Source: Paracoccus fontiphilus (GTDB lineage: Bacteria > Pseudomonadota > Alphaproteobacteria > Rhodobacterales > Rhodobacteraceae). From it: DNA of 64,000 nucleotides. Position 1 is the stretch's first letter; every line of letters starts with the position of its first letter. The DNA is taken from the NCBI RefSeq assembly GCF_017356265.1, contig NZ_JAFNAW010000005.1:49287-113286 (forward strand). The letters run 5' to 3'. Under the pieces are notes generated by a model. That model was given only the letters and a program-made list of their open reading frames with translations, was not told the origin of the DNA and did not search any database. The position numbers and the translations under genes were made by a program. Positions 1-8,862 of this stretch are shown here, piece after piece.

Positions 1-119
1 GCAAGGATGCGGCCATCCTCGACCAGGATCGCGCCGTCCTCGAGGTAGCGGTGGTTGTGTTGGGTATCTTGGGGGTCGGCATGGAAGCCGAGAACGCGGC
101 CCCGGATCAGCTGTTGCAT
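1..119 (-). CDS. guaD: Guanine deaminase, N-terminal fragment
   Basis: The first 39 codons of a gene that runs off the left edge of the window. The reading begins MQQLIRGRVLGF and continues into HADPQDT and an EDGAILVEDGRI segment, which is the usual N-terminus of guanine deaminase, a zinc amidohydrolase converting guanine to xanthine in the cytoplasm. The ATG lies inside the 3' end of xdhC (13 bp overlap), so it is the fourth gene of the xdhA-xdhB-xdhC-guaD operon and supplies xanthine to the dehydrogenase. The zinc-binding residues lie outside the window, so the assignment rests on the N-terminus and the operon context. Confidence 0.75.
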   Translation of the reverse strand, partial: MQQLIRGRVLGFHADPQDTQHNHRYLEDGAILVEDGRIL

Positions 120-847
120 GGGTATTTCTTCAACGAAGAAGCTGCGGTCAGCCGCGCGATCAGTTCGGCGGCGGTGAAGGCGGCGATGACCGCCGGGCGC
201 TTGTCATGGGTGAAGCCAGCGCCGATCGGGCAGACCAGCGGCGCGGGGTCGATGCCGCGTTCGCGGGCGAAGCGGGAAAACTGCGCGCGCTTGGTGGCGC
301 TGCCGATCATGCCGACATAGGACAGATCGTTGCGCGCCAGCGCCTCGGCGGCCAGCAGGAAGTCGAGCGCATGGTCATGGGTCAGGATCACGGCGGCGCT
401 GCCGGGGCGGGCGGCGCGGATCTCGGCTTCGGGCAGCGGGGTCAGGCAGATGGCGATCCCAGGGGTGGCCTGGGCCAGTTCCTCGGGCCGCTGGTCGATC
501 AGGGTCGCGTTGACGGGCAGCGGCTGCAACGCCTGCGCCAAGGCTCGCCCGACATGGCCTGCGCCGAAGACCAGCACGTCGGGGTGATCCTCGGGCGTGG
601 GTCCATGGCGGTCCAGATGCAGGACCACCCTGCCCCCGCAGCATTGCCCGATCTCGGGGCCGAGGGGGATGTCCATGCGCGCCTCGGCCTCGCCCGACGC
701 CAGCATCTGGCGGGCGCGGTCGATGGCCATGTATTCAAGCTGGCCGCCGCCGATGGTGCCCTCCACGCGCGCGGGGCCCACGAACATCTCGGCCCCGGCG
801 TCGCGCGGGGTGGACCCGCGGGCCGATATGACCCGGACGCGGATCAT
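107..847 (-). CDS. xdhC: Xanthine dehydrogenase accessory protein XdhC
   Basis: A 246-residue protein of the XdhC/CoxI family, which binds and delivers sulfurated molybdenum cofactor to xanthine dehydrogenase. The conserved RGSTPRDAGAEM segment lies near the N-terminus, GQCCGG in the first third, and a Rossmann-like VFGAGHVGRALA motif follows. The C-terminal half carries the YVGMIGSATKRAQF segment and the PIGAGF motif. The ATG overlaps the xdhB stop (ATGA). Upstream in-frame sequence is antisense-like, so the late start is kept, which makes the N-terminus slightly shorter than in many homologues. Its cotranscription with xdhB fits its chaperone role. Confidence 0.9.
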   Translation of the reverse strand: MIRVRVISARGSTPRDAGAEMFVGPARVEGTIGGGQLEYMAIDRARQMLASGEAEARMDIPLGPEIGQCCGGRVVLHLDRHGPTPEDHPDVLVFGAGHVGRALAQALQPLPVNATLIDQRPEELAQATPGIAICLTPLPEAEIRAARPGSAAVILTHDHALDFLLAAEALARNDLSYVGMIGSATKRAQFSRFARERGIDPAPLVCPIGAGFTHDKRPAVIAAFTAAELIARLTAASSLKKYPCNS

Positions 848-3150
848 CCCCGCAGCTTCTCGATCGCCAGCAGCACGCGCTCGGGCGTGGCGGGGGCGTC
901 GAGTCGGGGGTGTTCGCGGTAGCCGGAGAAGGAAGCCACGGCCATGTTGATCGCCTCGAACACGCTGATGCCCAGCATGAAGGGCGGCTCGCCCACGGCC
1001 TTGGACCGCTTGATGGTGCGCTCGGTCGCCTCGGACCAGTCCGCCAGCCTGACGTTGAAGACGCGCGGCCGGTCGGATGCCAGCGGCACCTTGTAGGTGG
1101 AGGGCGCGTGGGTGCGCAGCCGCCCCTTGTCGTCCCACCACAGTTCTTCCGTGGTCAGCCAGCCAGCGCCCTGGACAAAGGCGCCTTCGACCTGGCCCTT
1201 GTCGATGGCGGGGTTGAGGCTGCGACCGACATCGTGGATCACGTCCGTGCGGTCGATCACGTATTCGCCGGTCAGCGTGTCTACCGACACCTCGGACACC
1301 GCCGCCCCATAGGCGTAGTAGTAGAACGGCCGCCCCCGCCCCGTCGCACGGTCCCAGTGGATCTTGGGCGTCTTGTAGAAGCCCGCCGCCGACAGGTGGA
1401 TTCGCGCCATGTAGGCCGCCGCGATCACCTCCCTGAAGGGGATCTCGTGGTCGCCCGCGCGGATATGGCCGGGAACGAAGCGCACCTCCTCCTTCGGCTG
1501 CTGCCAGCGTTCGGCCACGAAGTCCACCAGCCGGGCCTTGATCTGCTCGGCCGCGTCCAGCGCAGCCATGCCGTTCAGGTCCGTCCCCGAGGAGGCGGCG
1601 GTCGCCGAGGTGTTGGGCACCTTCTCGGTCGTGGTGCGGGTGATCTTGATGTTGCCGATGTCGCACTGAAACGCCTCGGCCACGACTTGGGCGACCTTGG
1701 TGTTCAGGCCCTGCCCCATCTCGCAGCCGCCATGGTTCAGCGCGATCGAGCCGTCGTTGTAGACATGGATCAGCGCCCCCGCCTGGTTGAACCAGGTCGC
1801 GGTGAAGCTGATGCCGAACTTGACCGGCGTGATGGCGATGCCCTTGCGGATCACGCCGCCCTTCGCGTTCCAGTCCAGCACCGCCTGTCTGCGGGAGTGA
1901 TAGTCGCTGGAGACCTCAAGCTCCTCGAAGATGCGCGGCAGGATCTGGTCGTTGACCTCCTGGTGATAGGGGGTCAACTGGCCGTTTTCATACAGGTTGC
2001 GCTTGCGCACCTCCAGCGGATCGAGGCCCAGGGCATAGGCGATCTCCTCGACCATGCGCTCGGCCACGATCACGCCTTGCGGGCCGCCGAAGCCCCGGAA
2101 GGCGGTGTTGCTGACCGTGTGGGTCTTCATCGGATGGCTGGAAACCCGCACATCGGGGTAGAAGTAAGCGTTGTCGCAGTGGAACAGCGCGCGGTCCGTC
2201 ACCGGGCCCGAAAGGTCTGCCGAAAAGCCGCATCGGGCATACCAGTCGCCCCGCACGGCGCGGATCTTGCCGGTGTCGTCGAAGCCGACCTCGTAATCCA
2301 CCACGAAGTCATGGCGCTTGCCGGTGGCGGTCATGTCGTCGTCGCGGTCGGGGCGGATCTTCACCGCGCGGTTCCAGCGTTTCGCAGCAATGGCGGCCAC
2401 GCAGGAAAACAGGTTCATCTGCGTTTCCTTGCCGCCGAAGCCGCCGCCCATGCGGCGCACGTTCACCACGACCGCGTTGTTCTGGCAGCCAAGCACATGG
2501 GCCACCATGTGCTGCACCTCGGACGGGTGCTGGGTCGAGACGTTGATCGTCACGTCCTCGTCCTCGCCCGGCACGGCCATGGCGATCTGACCCTCCAGAT
2601 AGAAGTGGTCCTGCCCGCCGATGCTGAAGCGGCCCTTGATGACGTGGGGCGCGGCGGCCATGCCCGCGTCCGCGTCGCCGCGCTTCAGCGTCAGGGGGTC
2701 GGTGACATAGCCCATCCCGGCGTCGCGCGCGGCCAGAGGGTCCAGCGCGTGGGGCAGCACGTCATAGGTGATGCGCGCCTTGTGCGCCGCGCGGCGCGCC
2801 CCGTCGCGGGTTTCCGCGATTACGGCAAAGACCGGCTGGCCCCAGAACAGCACCTCACCGTCCGCGAAGATCGGGTCGTCGTCCTTGCCGTTGGGCGAGA
2901 CATCGTTGACGCCGGGGATGTCCTTGGCGGTCAGCACGCCGACTACGCCCGGATGGGCCAGCGTTTCGGTGAAATCCATGCCCGTGATCAGACCATGGGC
3001 ACATTGTGACAGACCCAGATAGGCGTGCAGCAGGCCGTATGGTTCCGCCAAGTCGTCGGTATAGTCGGCGCGGCCGGTGACATGCTTGATGGCGCTGTCA
3101 TGGATGGTGTCCTGATGCACCTGGCCGCGGATGATGGTTTCGTCTTTCAT
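844..3150 (-). CDS. xdhB: Xanthine dehydrogenase molybdopterin-binding subunit XdhB
   Basis: A 768-residue large subunit of the bacterial two-subunit xanthine dehydrogenase, which oxidises hypoxanthine to xanthine and xanthine to urate. Molybdopterin-contact motifs are visible: GGFGGKE near residue 238, an AFRGFGG segment near the middle, and EMGQGL. The catalytic glutamate is in AVGEPP at about residue 721. The protein is full length. It starts 3 bp after the xdhA stop and overlaps xdhC by 4 bp, so the three genes are clearly translationally coupled. The product is cytoplasmic and pairs with the FeS/FAD subunit encoded just upstream. Confidence 0.95.
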   Translation of the reverse strand: MKDETIIRGQVHQDTIHDSAIKHVTGRADYTDDLAEPYGLLHAYLGLSQCAHGLITGMDFTETLAHPGVVGVLTAKDIPGVNDVSPNGKDDDPIFADGEVLFWGQPVFAVIAETRDGARRAAHKARITYDVLPHALDPLAARDAGMGYVTDPLTLKRGDADAGMAAAPHVIKGRFSIGGQDHFYLEGQIAMAVPGEDEDVTINVSTQHPSEVQHMVAHVLGCQNNAVVVNVRRMGGGFGGKETQMNLFSCVAAIAAKRWNRAVKIRPDRDDDMTATGKRHDFVVDYEVGFDDTGKIRAVRGDWYARCGFSADLSGPVTDRALFHCDNAYFYPDVRVSSHPMKTHTVSNTAFRGFGGPQGVIVAERMVEEIAYALGLDPLEVRKRNLYENGQLTPYHQEVNDQILPRIFEELEVSSDYHSRRQAVLDWNAKGGVIRKGIAITPVKFGISFTATWFNQAGALIHVYNDGSIALNHGGCEMGQGLNTKVAQVVAEAFQCDIGNIKITRTTTEKVPNTSATAASSGTDLNGMAALDAAEQIKARLVDFVAERWQQPKEEVRFVPGHIRAGDHEIPFREVIAAAYMARIHLSAAGFYKTPKIHWDRATGRGRPFYYYAYGAAVSEVSVDTLTGEYVIDRTDVIHDVGRSLNPAIDKGQVEGAFVQGAGWLTTEELWWDDKGRLRTHAPSTYKVPLASDRPRVFNVRLADWSEATERTIKRSKAVGEPPFMLGISVFEAINMAVASFSGYREHPRLDAPATPERVLLAIEKLRG

Positions 3151-3153
3151 GGC

Positions 3154-4605
3154 TCAGGCTCCCACGGCTTCGTGCAGGCGGACGGGCAGGCCGGTTTCCG
3201 TTTGTTCCAGCCAGAAGCGGCGGAACAGGTTGGCGGCCACGGTGCGGCGATAGTCGGCGCTGGCGCGCCAGTCCGACAGCGGCGTGAAGTCATCGGCCAC
3301 GGCGCGGGCCGCGACCTCGAAGGTCTCGCGGGCGAAGGGCTGGCCTTGCAGCGCGGCCTCGGCCCCGGCGGCGCGCTTGGGGATGCCCGCCATGCCGCCA
3401 AACGCCACGCGGGCGCCAGAGATGATGCCATTTTCAACGGAAAGGCAAAAACCGGCGGCGACGGCGGTGATGTCGCTGTCGCGGCGCTTGCTGATCTTGT
3501 AGGCGGCGATCCTCGCCTGGGGACGGGTCGGGATGATCACCTCCTCGACGAACTCGCCCGGCGCGCGGTCCTGCTTGCCGTAGTCGATGAAGAAATCCTC
3601 CAGCGCGACCTCGCGCCACGCATTCCCCTTGCGCAGCACGATCCGCGCGCCCAGCGCGATCAGCAGCGGCGGCGTGTCGCCGATGGGAGAGCCGTTGGCG
3701 ATGTTGGCGCCGATGGTGCCCATGTTGCGCACCTGCCAGCCGCCGATCCGCAGCCAGTAGTCGTAAGCGGCGGGCACATGCTGCCCGATCAGGGCGGCGG
3801 CTTCGGAATAGGTCACGCCCGCGCCCAGGCGGATCTCGCCGCCTTCCACGCGCTTGCCCTTCATCAGGTGGCCGATGAACACCGCCGGAAAGATGTCGCG
3901 CATGAATTTCGTGACCCACAGGCCCACATCGGTCGCGCCCGCGATGATCGTGGCCTTCGGCTCGTCCTCCAGCACGGCGGCCAGATCGTCCACATCGGCA
4001 GGGATGATCGCGCGTTCGCCACCCTTCGACAGCTCGACCCGCTCGCCCCGCATGTCGCGCAGTTTGGCCGCCACCAACTCGCGTTCGACCGCCAGCGCAT
4101 CGGCGGCCTGCCCGCCCGCGCGGCCCGCCGCCAGCGCCGCCTTGACGATCGGCTCGTAGCCCGTGCAGCGGCAGATGTTGCCCTGCAAGGCGGTCTCGAT
4201 ATCAGTGGCCCCTGCATCGGGATTGCTCATCCACAGCCCATAAAGCGCCATCACGATGCCCGGCGTGCAGAAGCCGCACTGGCTGCCGTGATACTCCACC
4301 ATCGCCGCCTGGATCGGGTGCAGCCCGCCGTCGGGGCCGCGCAGGTGTTCCACCGTCACGACATGGCAGCCGTGGCAGGACGCCAGAAAGCGGATGCAGG
4401 CGTTCACCGGCTCGTAGACCAGGCCGTCGTCGGTCAGCCGTCCCACCAGCACGGTGCAGGCGCCGCAGTCACCCTCGGCACAGCCTTCCTTGGTGCCGGT
4501 CAGGCGGCGGTCGATGCGCAGGAAATCCAGCAGCGTGTCGGACGCGCCGACGGCGGTCAGTTCGACCGGGCGACCGTTCAGCAGAAAGCGCAGGGCGGGT
4601 GTCAT
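3154..4605 (-). CDS. xdhA: Xanthine dehydrogenase small subunit XdhA (2Fe-2S, FAD)
   Basis: A 483-residue electron-transfer subunit. The N-terminal [2Fe-2S] ferredoxin domain has Cys42, Cys47, Cys50 and Cys70. A second [2Fe-2S] domain has Cys110, Cys113, Cys145 and Cys147 (GFCTPG, CRCTGY). The FAD-binding domain carries IIAGATDVGLW and GTIGANIANGSP. The ATG before TPALRFLLNG is chosen because further upstream codons read into the divergent promoter region and would add a tail with no domain match. It is the first gene of the xdh operon and is divergent from a LysR-type regulator 115 bp away. Confidence 0.95.
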   Translation of the reverse strand: MTPALRFLLNGRPVELTAVGASDTLLDFLRIDRRLTGTKEGCAEGDCGACTVLVGRLTDDGLVYEPVNACIRFLASCHGCHVVTVEHLRGPDGGLHPIQAAMVEYHGSQCGFCTPGIVMALYGLWMSNPDAGATDIETALQGNICRCTGYEPIVKAALAAGRAGGQAADALAVERELVAAKLRDMRGERVELSKGGERAIIPADVDDLAAVLEDEPKATIIAGATDVGLWVTKFMRDIFPAVFIGHLMKGKRVEGGEIRLGAGVTYSEAAALIGQHVPAAYDYWLRIGGWQVRNMGTIGANIANGSPIGDTPPLLIALGARIVLRKGNAWREVALEDFFIDYGKQDRAPGEFVEEVIIPTRPQARIAAYKISKRRDSDITAVAAGFCLSVENGIISGARVAFGGMAGIPKRAAGAEAALQGQPFARETFEVAARAVADDFTPLSDWRASADYRRTVAANLFRRFWLEQTETGLPVRLHEAVGA

Positions 4606-4698
4606 GGCGTTCCTTTTGTGGCTGTGGACCCGTCGGAAAAGGTAGGCGGAAAAAAACGGTTGCGAAATCGGTGCCGACCCGGAAGACTTTACACGATT

Positions 4699-4711
4699 CC
4701 TTGAAAACGGC
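4699..4711. promoter_or_regulatory. Candidate purine-regulon motif in the xdhA/lysR intergenic region
   Basis: The sequence CCTTGAAAACGGC lies just ahead of the LysR gene. The 11-mer TTGAAAACGGC recurs at 8806-8816 upstream of the 8-oxoguanine deaminase gene, and related TTGATAACCG and TTGAAACCGG forms occur upstream of uraH and puuE. That the motif is bound by a regulator is inference. No LysR-type T-N11-A dyad stood out. Confidence 0.3.
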
Positions 4712-4720
4712 CTATCACCC

Positions 4721-5614
4721 ATGTCCTATCTTGAAAGCCTGCGCGTCTTCGTCCGGGTTGTCGAACTGGGTTCGATCACCGCAGGAGGGCGGGATCTGCG
4801 GCTTTCCCCGGCAGTTGCCTCGAATCGCATCAAGGATCTGGAGAACCGCTTCGGGGTGCGTCTGCTGAACCGCACCACCCGCAAGCTGACCCCGACCGAG
4901 ATCGGCCGCGCCTTCTACGACAACGCCCGCCGCGTGATCGACACCCTGGACGAGGCAGAGGCCCTGGTCTCCAGCTTCTCGGGCCGTCCGCAGGGGGTGA
5001 TCCGCCTGACCGCGCCGCTTGGCCTGGGTCGGCGGCTGATCGCGCCGCTGATCCCGCCCTTCTGCGCCGAAAATCCCGGCGTCGATTTCCGGCTGCGCCT
5101 GTCGGACCGCAACGTCAACATCGTCGAAGACGCCATCGACCTGGCGTTCTTCCTGGGCGAGCCTGCCGATTCGGCACTGAAATGGCGCAAGATCGCGGAT
5201 TGCCCGCGCGTGCTGGTGGCCTCGCCCGACTACCTGGCCCGGCACGGCACCCCGAAGGTGCCCGACGACCTGGCTGGCCACAACTGCCTGCTGCTGCGCT
5301 ATCCGCGCAGCCCGGAATACTTCTGGGTGCTGCAGACCGAGGACGGTCCCCACAAGATGATGGTCGGCGGTCGCTTCGATACGGATGACGGCGACGTGCT
5401 GACCGGCTGGGCGCTTGGCGGCGAAGGGATCGCGAACCGGCCGCTGTACGAGGTCGCGGCTGACCTCAAGGCCGGCCGCCTGATCGAGGTTCTGCCGCAG
5501 AACCGCCCCCTGCCCGCGCAGTTCGGCGCCCTGACGCCCCACCGGCGGTTGCAGGACCCCAAGGTGCGGATGTTCGCGGATTTCGCGGTGCGGGAACTGA
5601 AAAAGCACTTCTGA
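4721..5614 (+). CDS. LysR family transcriptional regulator
   Basis: A 297-residue LysR-type regulator with a winged-helix DNA-binding domain at residues 1-60 (FVRVVELGSITAGGRDL, then SPAVASNRIKDLE) and a periplasmic-binding-protein-like effector domain. It is divergent from xdhA, the standard arrangement for a LysR protein that controls its neighbour and itself. I infer that it regulates the xdh-guaD operon and perhaps the nearby puuD and uraH genes. The effector is unknown, with a purine or urate most likely from context. A stable hairpin follows the stop codon. Confidence 0.85.
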   Translation: MSYLESLRVFVRVVELGSITAGGRDLRLSPAVASNRIKDLENRFGVRLLNRTTRKLTPTEIGRAFYDNARRVIDTLDEAEALVSSFSGRPQGVIRLTAPLGLGRRLIAPLIPPFCAENPGVDFRLRLSDRNVNIVEDAIDLAFFLGEPADSALKWRKIADCPRVLVASPDYLARHGTPKVPDDLAGHNCLLLRYPRSPEYFWVLQTEDGPHKMMVGGRFDTDDGDVLTGWALGGEGIANRPLYEVAADLKAGRLIEVLPQNRPLPAQFGALTPHRRLQDPKVRMFADFAVRELKKHF

Positions 5615-5622
5615 AACGAAAA

Positions 5623-5638
5623 GGCCCCTTGCGGGGCC
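5623..5638. terminator. Hairpin terminator between lysR and puuD
   Basis: GGCCCC-TTGC-GGGGCC forms a perfect 6-bp GC stem with a tetraloop. It is preceded by AAAA on the plus strand, which is a T-run for the minus strand. It sits between the convergent stops of the LysR gene (5614) and puuD (5645), so it can serve both directions. Confidence 0.7.
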
Positions 5639-5644
5639 AGGAAC

Positions 5645-6907
5645 TCACATCCCTGCCAGACTGGCCCCGCCCGCCGCGCGGAACCAGCGTATGATCTGCT
5701 CGCGTTCCTGCGGTTCCATGTAGGTCACGTTGGCCGGCGGCATGGCGTCGGTCAGCCCGGCCTGGACATAGATCTCCTTCGCGTGCCTGGCGATGTCGGC
5801 AGGGGTTTCCAGGAAAACCCCCTTCGGCGCGTGGTATATGCCCTCGTATCCCGGCTCGCGCGCGTGGCACATGGAACAACGGCCCAGAACGGCATCGCTG
5901 ACCTGCTGGAAGCCCTCGGCCTCGGCAAAGCGGGCTTCCACGGGGGTCAGCGGACGCGCCTCGGCCTGTTCCAGCGTGTCCTGGTTCAGACCGATGGACG
6001 ACAGCCACATCACCATGATGAACAGGATCACCGTCACCGCCCAGGTCCACCACAACTCTCCCTTGCGGGCGTGCATGGTGTTGAAGAAGTGCCGGATGGT
6101 CACGCCCATCAGGAAGATCAGCGCCGCGATCAGCCAGTTGTACTGGCTGGCAAAGGCCAGCGGATAGTGGTTCGACAGCATCAGGAAGATGACCGGCAGC
6201 GTCAGATAGTTGTTGTGCGTGGACCGCAGCTTGGCGATCTTGCCGTATTTCGGATCGGGAGCCCGCCCCGCCTTCAGGTCCGCCACCACGATCCGCTGGT
6301 TCGGCATGATGATGAAGAACACGTTTGCCGTCATGATCGTCGCCGTGAAGGCGCCCAGGTGCAGCAGCGCGGCCCGGCCCGTGAAGACCTGCGTATAGCC
6401 CCAGCCCATCACCACCAGCGCCGCGAACAGCAGCAGCATCAGCACCGTCGGCGTCTCGCCCAGCTTCGACTTGCACAGCGTGTCATAGATCAGCCAGCCC
6501 AAGGCCAGCGAGCCGGCCGAGATCAGGATCGCCTGCCAGGTCGCCAGATCCGCCTTGGCCGTGTCGATCAGGTAAAGGTTCGCACCCGCCCAATACGTGA
6601 CCATCAGCAGCGCCGCGCCGCTGATCCAGGTCATGTAGCTTTCCCATTTGAACCAGGTCAGATGCTCGGGCATCTGCTCGGGGGCGACCAGGTACTTGTT
6701 GATGTGGTAGAAGCCGCCGCCATGGACCTGCCATTCCTCGCCATGCGCGCCCTTCGGCAGGTGCGGCGCCTTCGTCAGCCCCAGGTCAAGCGCGACGAAG
6801 TAGAAGGACGATCCGATCCAGGCGATGGCGGTGATGACATGGGTCCAGCGGACCGCGAAGGCCAGCCATTCCCAGATGACGATGTGGTCGGGGATCAGGT
6901 GCATCAT
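5645..6907 (-). CDS. puuD: Urate hydroxylase PuuD (membrane protein with cytochrome c domain)
   Basis: A 420-residue inner-membrane protein of the PuuD family, which oxidises urate to 5-hydroxyisourate in bacteria lacking a soluble uricase. The first 300 residues hold several hydrophobic helices (including AFAVRWTHVITAIAWIGSSF). The C-terminal domain is a class I cytochrome c with a CSMCH heme site at residues 344-348 and an AMPP methionine ligand about 45 residues later. The heme domain suggests that electrons enter the respiratory chain instead of producing H2O2. It lies 4 bp downstream of uraH, whose enzyme takes the next step. Confidence 0.93.
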   Translation of the reverse strand: MMHLIPDHIVIWEWLAFAVRWTHVITAIAWIGSSFYFVALDLGLTKAPHLPKGAHGEEWQVHGGGFYHINKYLVAPEQMPEHLTWFKWESYMTWISGAALLMVTYWAGANLYLIDTAKADLATWQAILISAGSLALGWLIYDTLCKSKLGETPTVLMLLLFAALVVMGWGYTQVFTGRAALLHLGAFTATIMTANVFFIIMPNQRIVVADLKAGRAPDPKYGKIAKLRSTHNNYLTLPVIFLMLSNHYPLAFASQYNWLIAALIFLMGVTIRHFFNTMHARKGELWWTWAVTVILFIMVMWLSSIGLNQDTLEQAEARPLTPVEARFAEAEGFQQVSDAVLGRCSMCHAREPGYEGIYHAPKGVFLETPADIARHAKEIYVQAGLTDAMPPANVTYMEPQEREQIIRWFRAAGGASLAGM

Positions 6908-6911
6908 GGCG

Positions 6912-7268
6912 TCAGCTTCCGCGATAGGTGGAATAGCCGAAGGGCGAGACCAGCAGCGGCACGTGGTAATGATCGTCCCGCGACATGCCGAAGCGGATGG
7001 GGATCACGTCCAGGAAGCGCGGGCTCTCGGCCTCGACCCCCGTGGCGTCCATCCAGGCGCCCGCGTGGAACTCCAGCTCATACTGGCCTGTCGCGAACTC
7101 CGCCGCAGGCAGGATCTGGCGGTCGGTGCGGCCGTCGTGGTTCGTGGTCAGCCGCGCAAGTTCGGTCCGCCGGTCGCCGTCAAGACGGAACAGCACCACC
7201 TCCATCCCTTCGGCCGGGCGGCCGCGCGCCGTGTCCAGCACATGGGTGGTCAGGTATCCTGGCATCAT
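6912..7268 (-). CDS. uraH: 5-hydroxyisourate hydrolase
   Basis: A 118-residue transthyretin-like enzyme that hydrolyses 5-hydroxyisourate to OHCU. The N-terminal LTTHVLDTARGRPAEGM segment and the C-terminal YRGS tetrapeptide are the family signatures, and the catalytic His is in THVLD. Two adjacent ATGs (7268 and 7265) are possible. The second gives the usual MPGYLTTH start. It is cotranscribed with puuD, so the unstable product of PuuD is handled immediately. The OHCU decarboxylase that follows in the pathway is fused to PuuE further right. Confidence 0.95.
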   Translation of the reverse strand: MMPGYLTTHVLDTARGRPAEGMEVVLFRLDGDRRTELARLTTNHDGRTDRQILPAAEFATGQYELEFHAGAWMDATGVEAESPRFLDVIPIRFGMSRDDHYHVPLLVSPFGYSTYRGS

Positions 7269-7294
7269 CGCCTCCCCTTATTACCGCTGTTTTC

Positions 7295-7304
7295 TTGATA
7301 ACCG
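7295..7304. promoter_or_regulatory. Candidate purine-regulon motif upstream of uraH
   Basis: TTGATAACCG lies 27 bp upstream of the uraH start and resembles the TTGAAAACGG copies ahead of lysR/xdhA and the amidohydrolase gene. The 180-bp gap between uraH and the amidohydrolase also carries the dispersed composite element listed separately. Function is inferred only. Confidence 0.25.
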
Positions 7305-7385
7305 ATCTCCCTGCACCCGCACGAGGGGGACCATAAGCAAGGTAGTCTTAAGATTCCGTAGAAAATCAGGCCCAATGCCCTTTGC

Positions 7386-7446
7386 CTTGGAACAAATATC
7401 CTCGGGGGGAACGCGCGGAACGCGCGTGGGGGGCAGACGGCCCCCC
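7386..7446 (-). repeat. Composite intergenic element, copy A
   Basis: On the plus strand CTTGGAACAAATATCC (7386-7401) is followed by a CGCGCG inverted pair and then GGGGGG-N7-CCCCCC (7428-7446), which ends 2 bp from the stop of the amidohydrolase gene. The same 16-mer core with a GC-rich hairpin on the gene-end side recurs at 52808 and 57946. Read along the minus-strand transcript it is a 3'-end hairpin followed by GGATATTTG. Confidence 0.6.
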
Positions 7447-7448
7447 GT

Positions 7449-8789
7449 CTACCCCGCCAATCGCGCAACGGCCTCTTTCGCGCGTGCGTTCAGCGCGTGC
7501 GGATCGGCGGTCAGCAGGCGGTGATCCGACACGACCGCCCTGCCCCCGACATACACCGCCTTGGGCCGGATCGGCGCGCAGAAGATCAGCGCCGCCACCG
7601 GGTCCCACTGGCCCGCGGCGGGCAGTTCGCTGACATCCCACAAGACCAGATCGGCCTGCATCCCCGGCTTCAGCGCGCCGATGTCGGACCGCCCCAGCAC
7701 CCGCGCGCCGCCCAAGGTCGCGATCTCCAATGCCTCGCGCGCGCCCAAGGCGGCGGGGCCGTCCTTCAGCCGCGCGACCAGCATGGCCTGCCGCGCCTCC
7801 AGCCCCAGATGACTGCAATCGTTGGAGGCCGAGCCATCGACACCAAGGCCCACCGGCACCCCCGCATCCCGCATCGCCCGAACCGGCGCGATGCCGCTGG
7901 CAAGCCGAGCGTTGGAACAGGGGCAATGCGAGACCCCCGTGCCGGTGCGGGCGAACAGGTCGATCTCGGGCGGCGACAGCTTCACGCAATGGGCGTGCCA
8001 GACATCGTCCCCGGTCCAGCCCAGGCTTTCCGCATAATCACCCGGCAGCATGCCGAAATTGTCCAGCGAGTAGCGGATGTCCTCGTCGTTCTCAGCCAGA
8101 TGGGTGTGCAGCCGCACGCCCTTCTCCCTCGCCAGGATCGCCGCGTCGCGCATCAGTTCCCGGCTGACCGAGAAGGGCGAACAGGGCGCAAGCCCCACCT
8201 GCACCATCCCGCCCTCGCCCGCGTCGTGGAAGGCATCCACCACGCGTTCACTGTCGGCCAAGATCGCGGTTTCGTCCTCGACTAGGGCGTCTGGCGGCAG
8301 GCCGCCCTTGCTTTCGCCGATGGACATGGCCCCGCGCGTGGCCGTGAAGCGGATGCCCACCTTCCGGGCCGCCTCGATGCTGTCGTCCAGGCGCGAGCCA
8401 TTGGGGAACAGATACAGGTGGTCCGACGAGCAGGTGCAGCCCGACAGCGCCAATTCGGCCAGACCGACCTCGGCCGACAGGCGGATGTCGTCGGGCGTCA
8501 TGCGCGACCAGATCGGATAAAGCGTGCGCAGCCAGCCGAACAGCGCCGCATCCTGCGCGGCAGGAACGGCGCGGGTCAGGGTCTGGAACAGGTGGTGGTG
8601 GGTGTTGACCAGCCCCGGCGTGATGACGCAGCCGCCCGCCTCCACGATCTCGGCGTCCGCGCGCGGCAGGTTCTCGCCCACGGCGACGATCTTTCCGTTT
8701 TCCACCAGGACGTCGCCGCCCCGGATCTCGCGCCGCGCGTCGTCCATGGTGACGACCACATCGGCGTTCCTGAACACTGTCTTGGCCAT
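7449..8789 (-). CDS. 8-oxoguanine deaminase-like amidohydrolase
   Basis: A 446-residue metal-dependent amidohydrolase of the AtzB/TRZ-like group. Metal ligands are visible as NTHHHLFQ (HxH), HTHLAE, a histidine in the WHAHCVKL segment and GVDGSASND (Asp). The family includes 8-oxoguanine deaminase, guanine deaminase and triazine hydrolases. The purine context and the CSSDHLYLFPNGS segment favour 8-oxoguanine deaminase, which yields urate. Substrate assignment is by family and context, not proven. It is transcribed in the same direction as the NCS2 permease gene 73 bp upstream. Confidence 0.75.
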   Translation of the reverse strand: MAKTVFRNADVVVTMDDARREIRGGDVLVENGKIVAVGENLPRADAEIVEAGGCVITPGLVNTHHHLFQTLTRAVPAAQDAALFGWLRTLYPIWSRMTPDDIRLSAEVGLAELALSGCTCSSDHLYLFPNGSRLDDSIEAARKVGIRFTATRGAMSIGESKGGLPPDALVEDETAILADSERVVDAFHDAGEGGMVQVGLAPCSPFSVSRELMRDAAILAREKGVRLHTHLAENDEDIRYSLDNFGMLPGDYAESLGWTGDDVWHAHCVKLSPPEIDLFARTGTGVSHCPCSNARLASGIAPVRAMRDAGVPVGLGVDGSASNDCSHLGLEARQAMLVARLKDGPAALGAREALEIATLGGARVLGRSDIGALKPGMQADLVLWDVSELPAAGQWDPVAALIFCAPIRPKAVYVGGRAVVSDHRLLTADPHALNARAKEAVARLAG

Positions 8790-8862
8790 GATCCCTGATC
8801 CTTCGTTGAAAACGGCGACGGTGGGTGCCGTCGCCGCGTGAAGTCTGTCGGACTGTCAGCAG

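Noticed and set aside
910..3009. Long antisense reading frame of about 700 codons opposite xdhB
   Set aside because: It is the GC-rich shadow of xdhB. The translation is His/Arg/Ala-rich with no domain, and xdhB motifs are perfect on the other strand.
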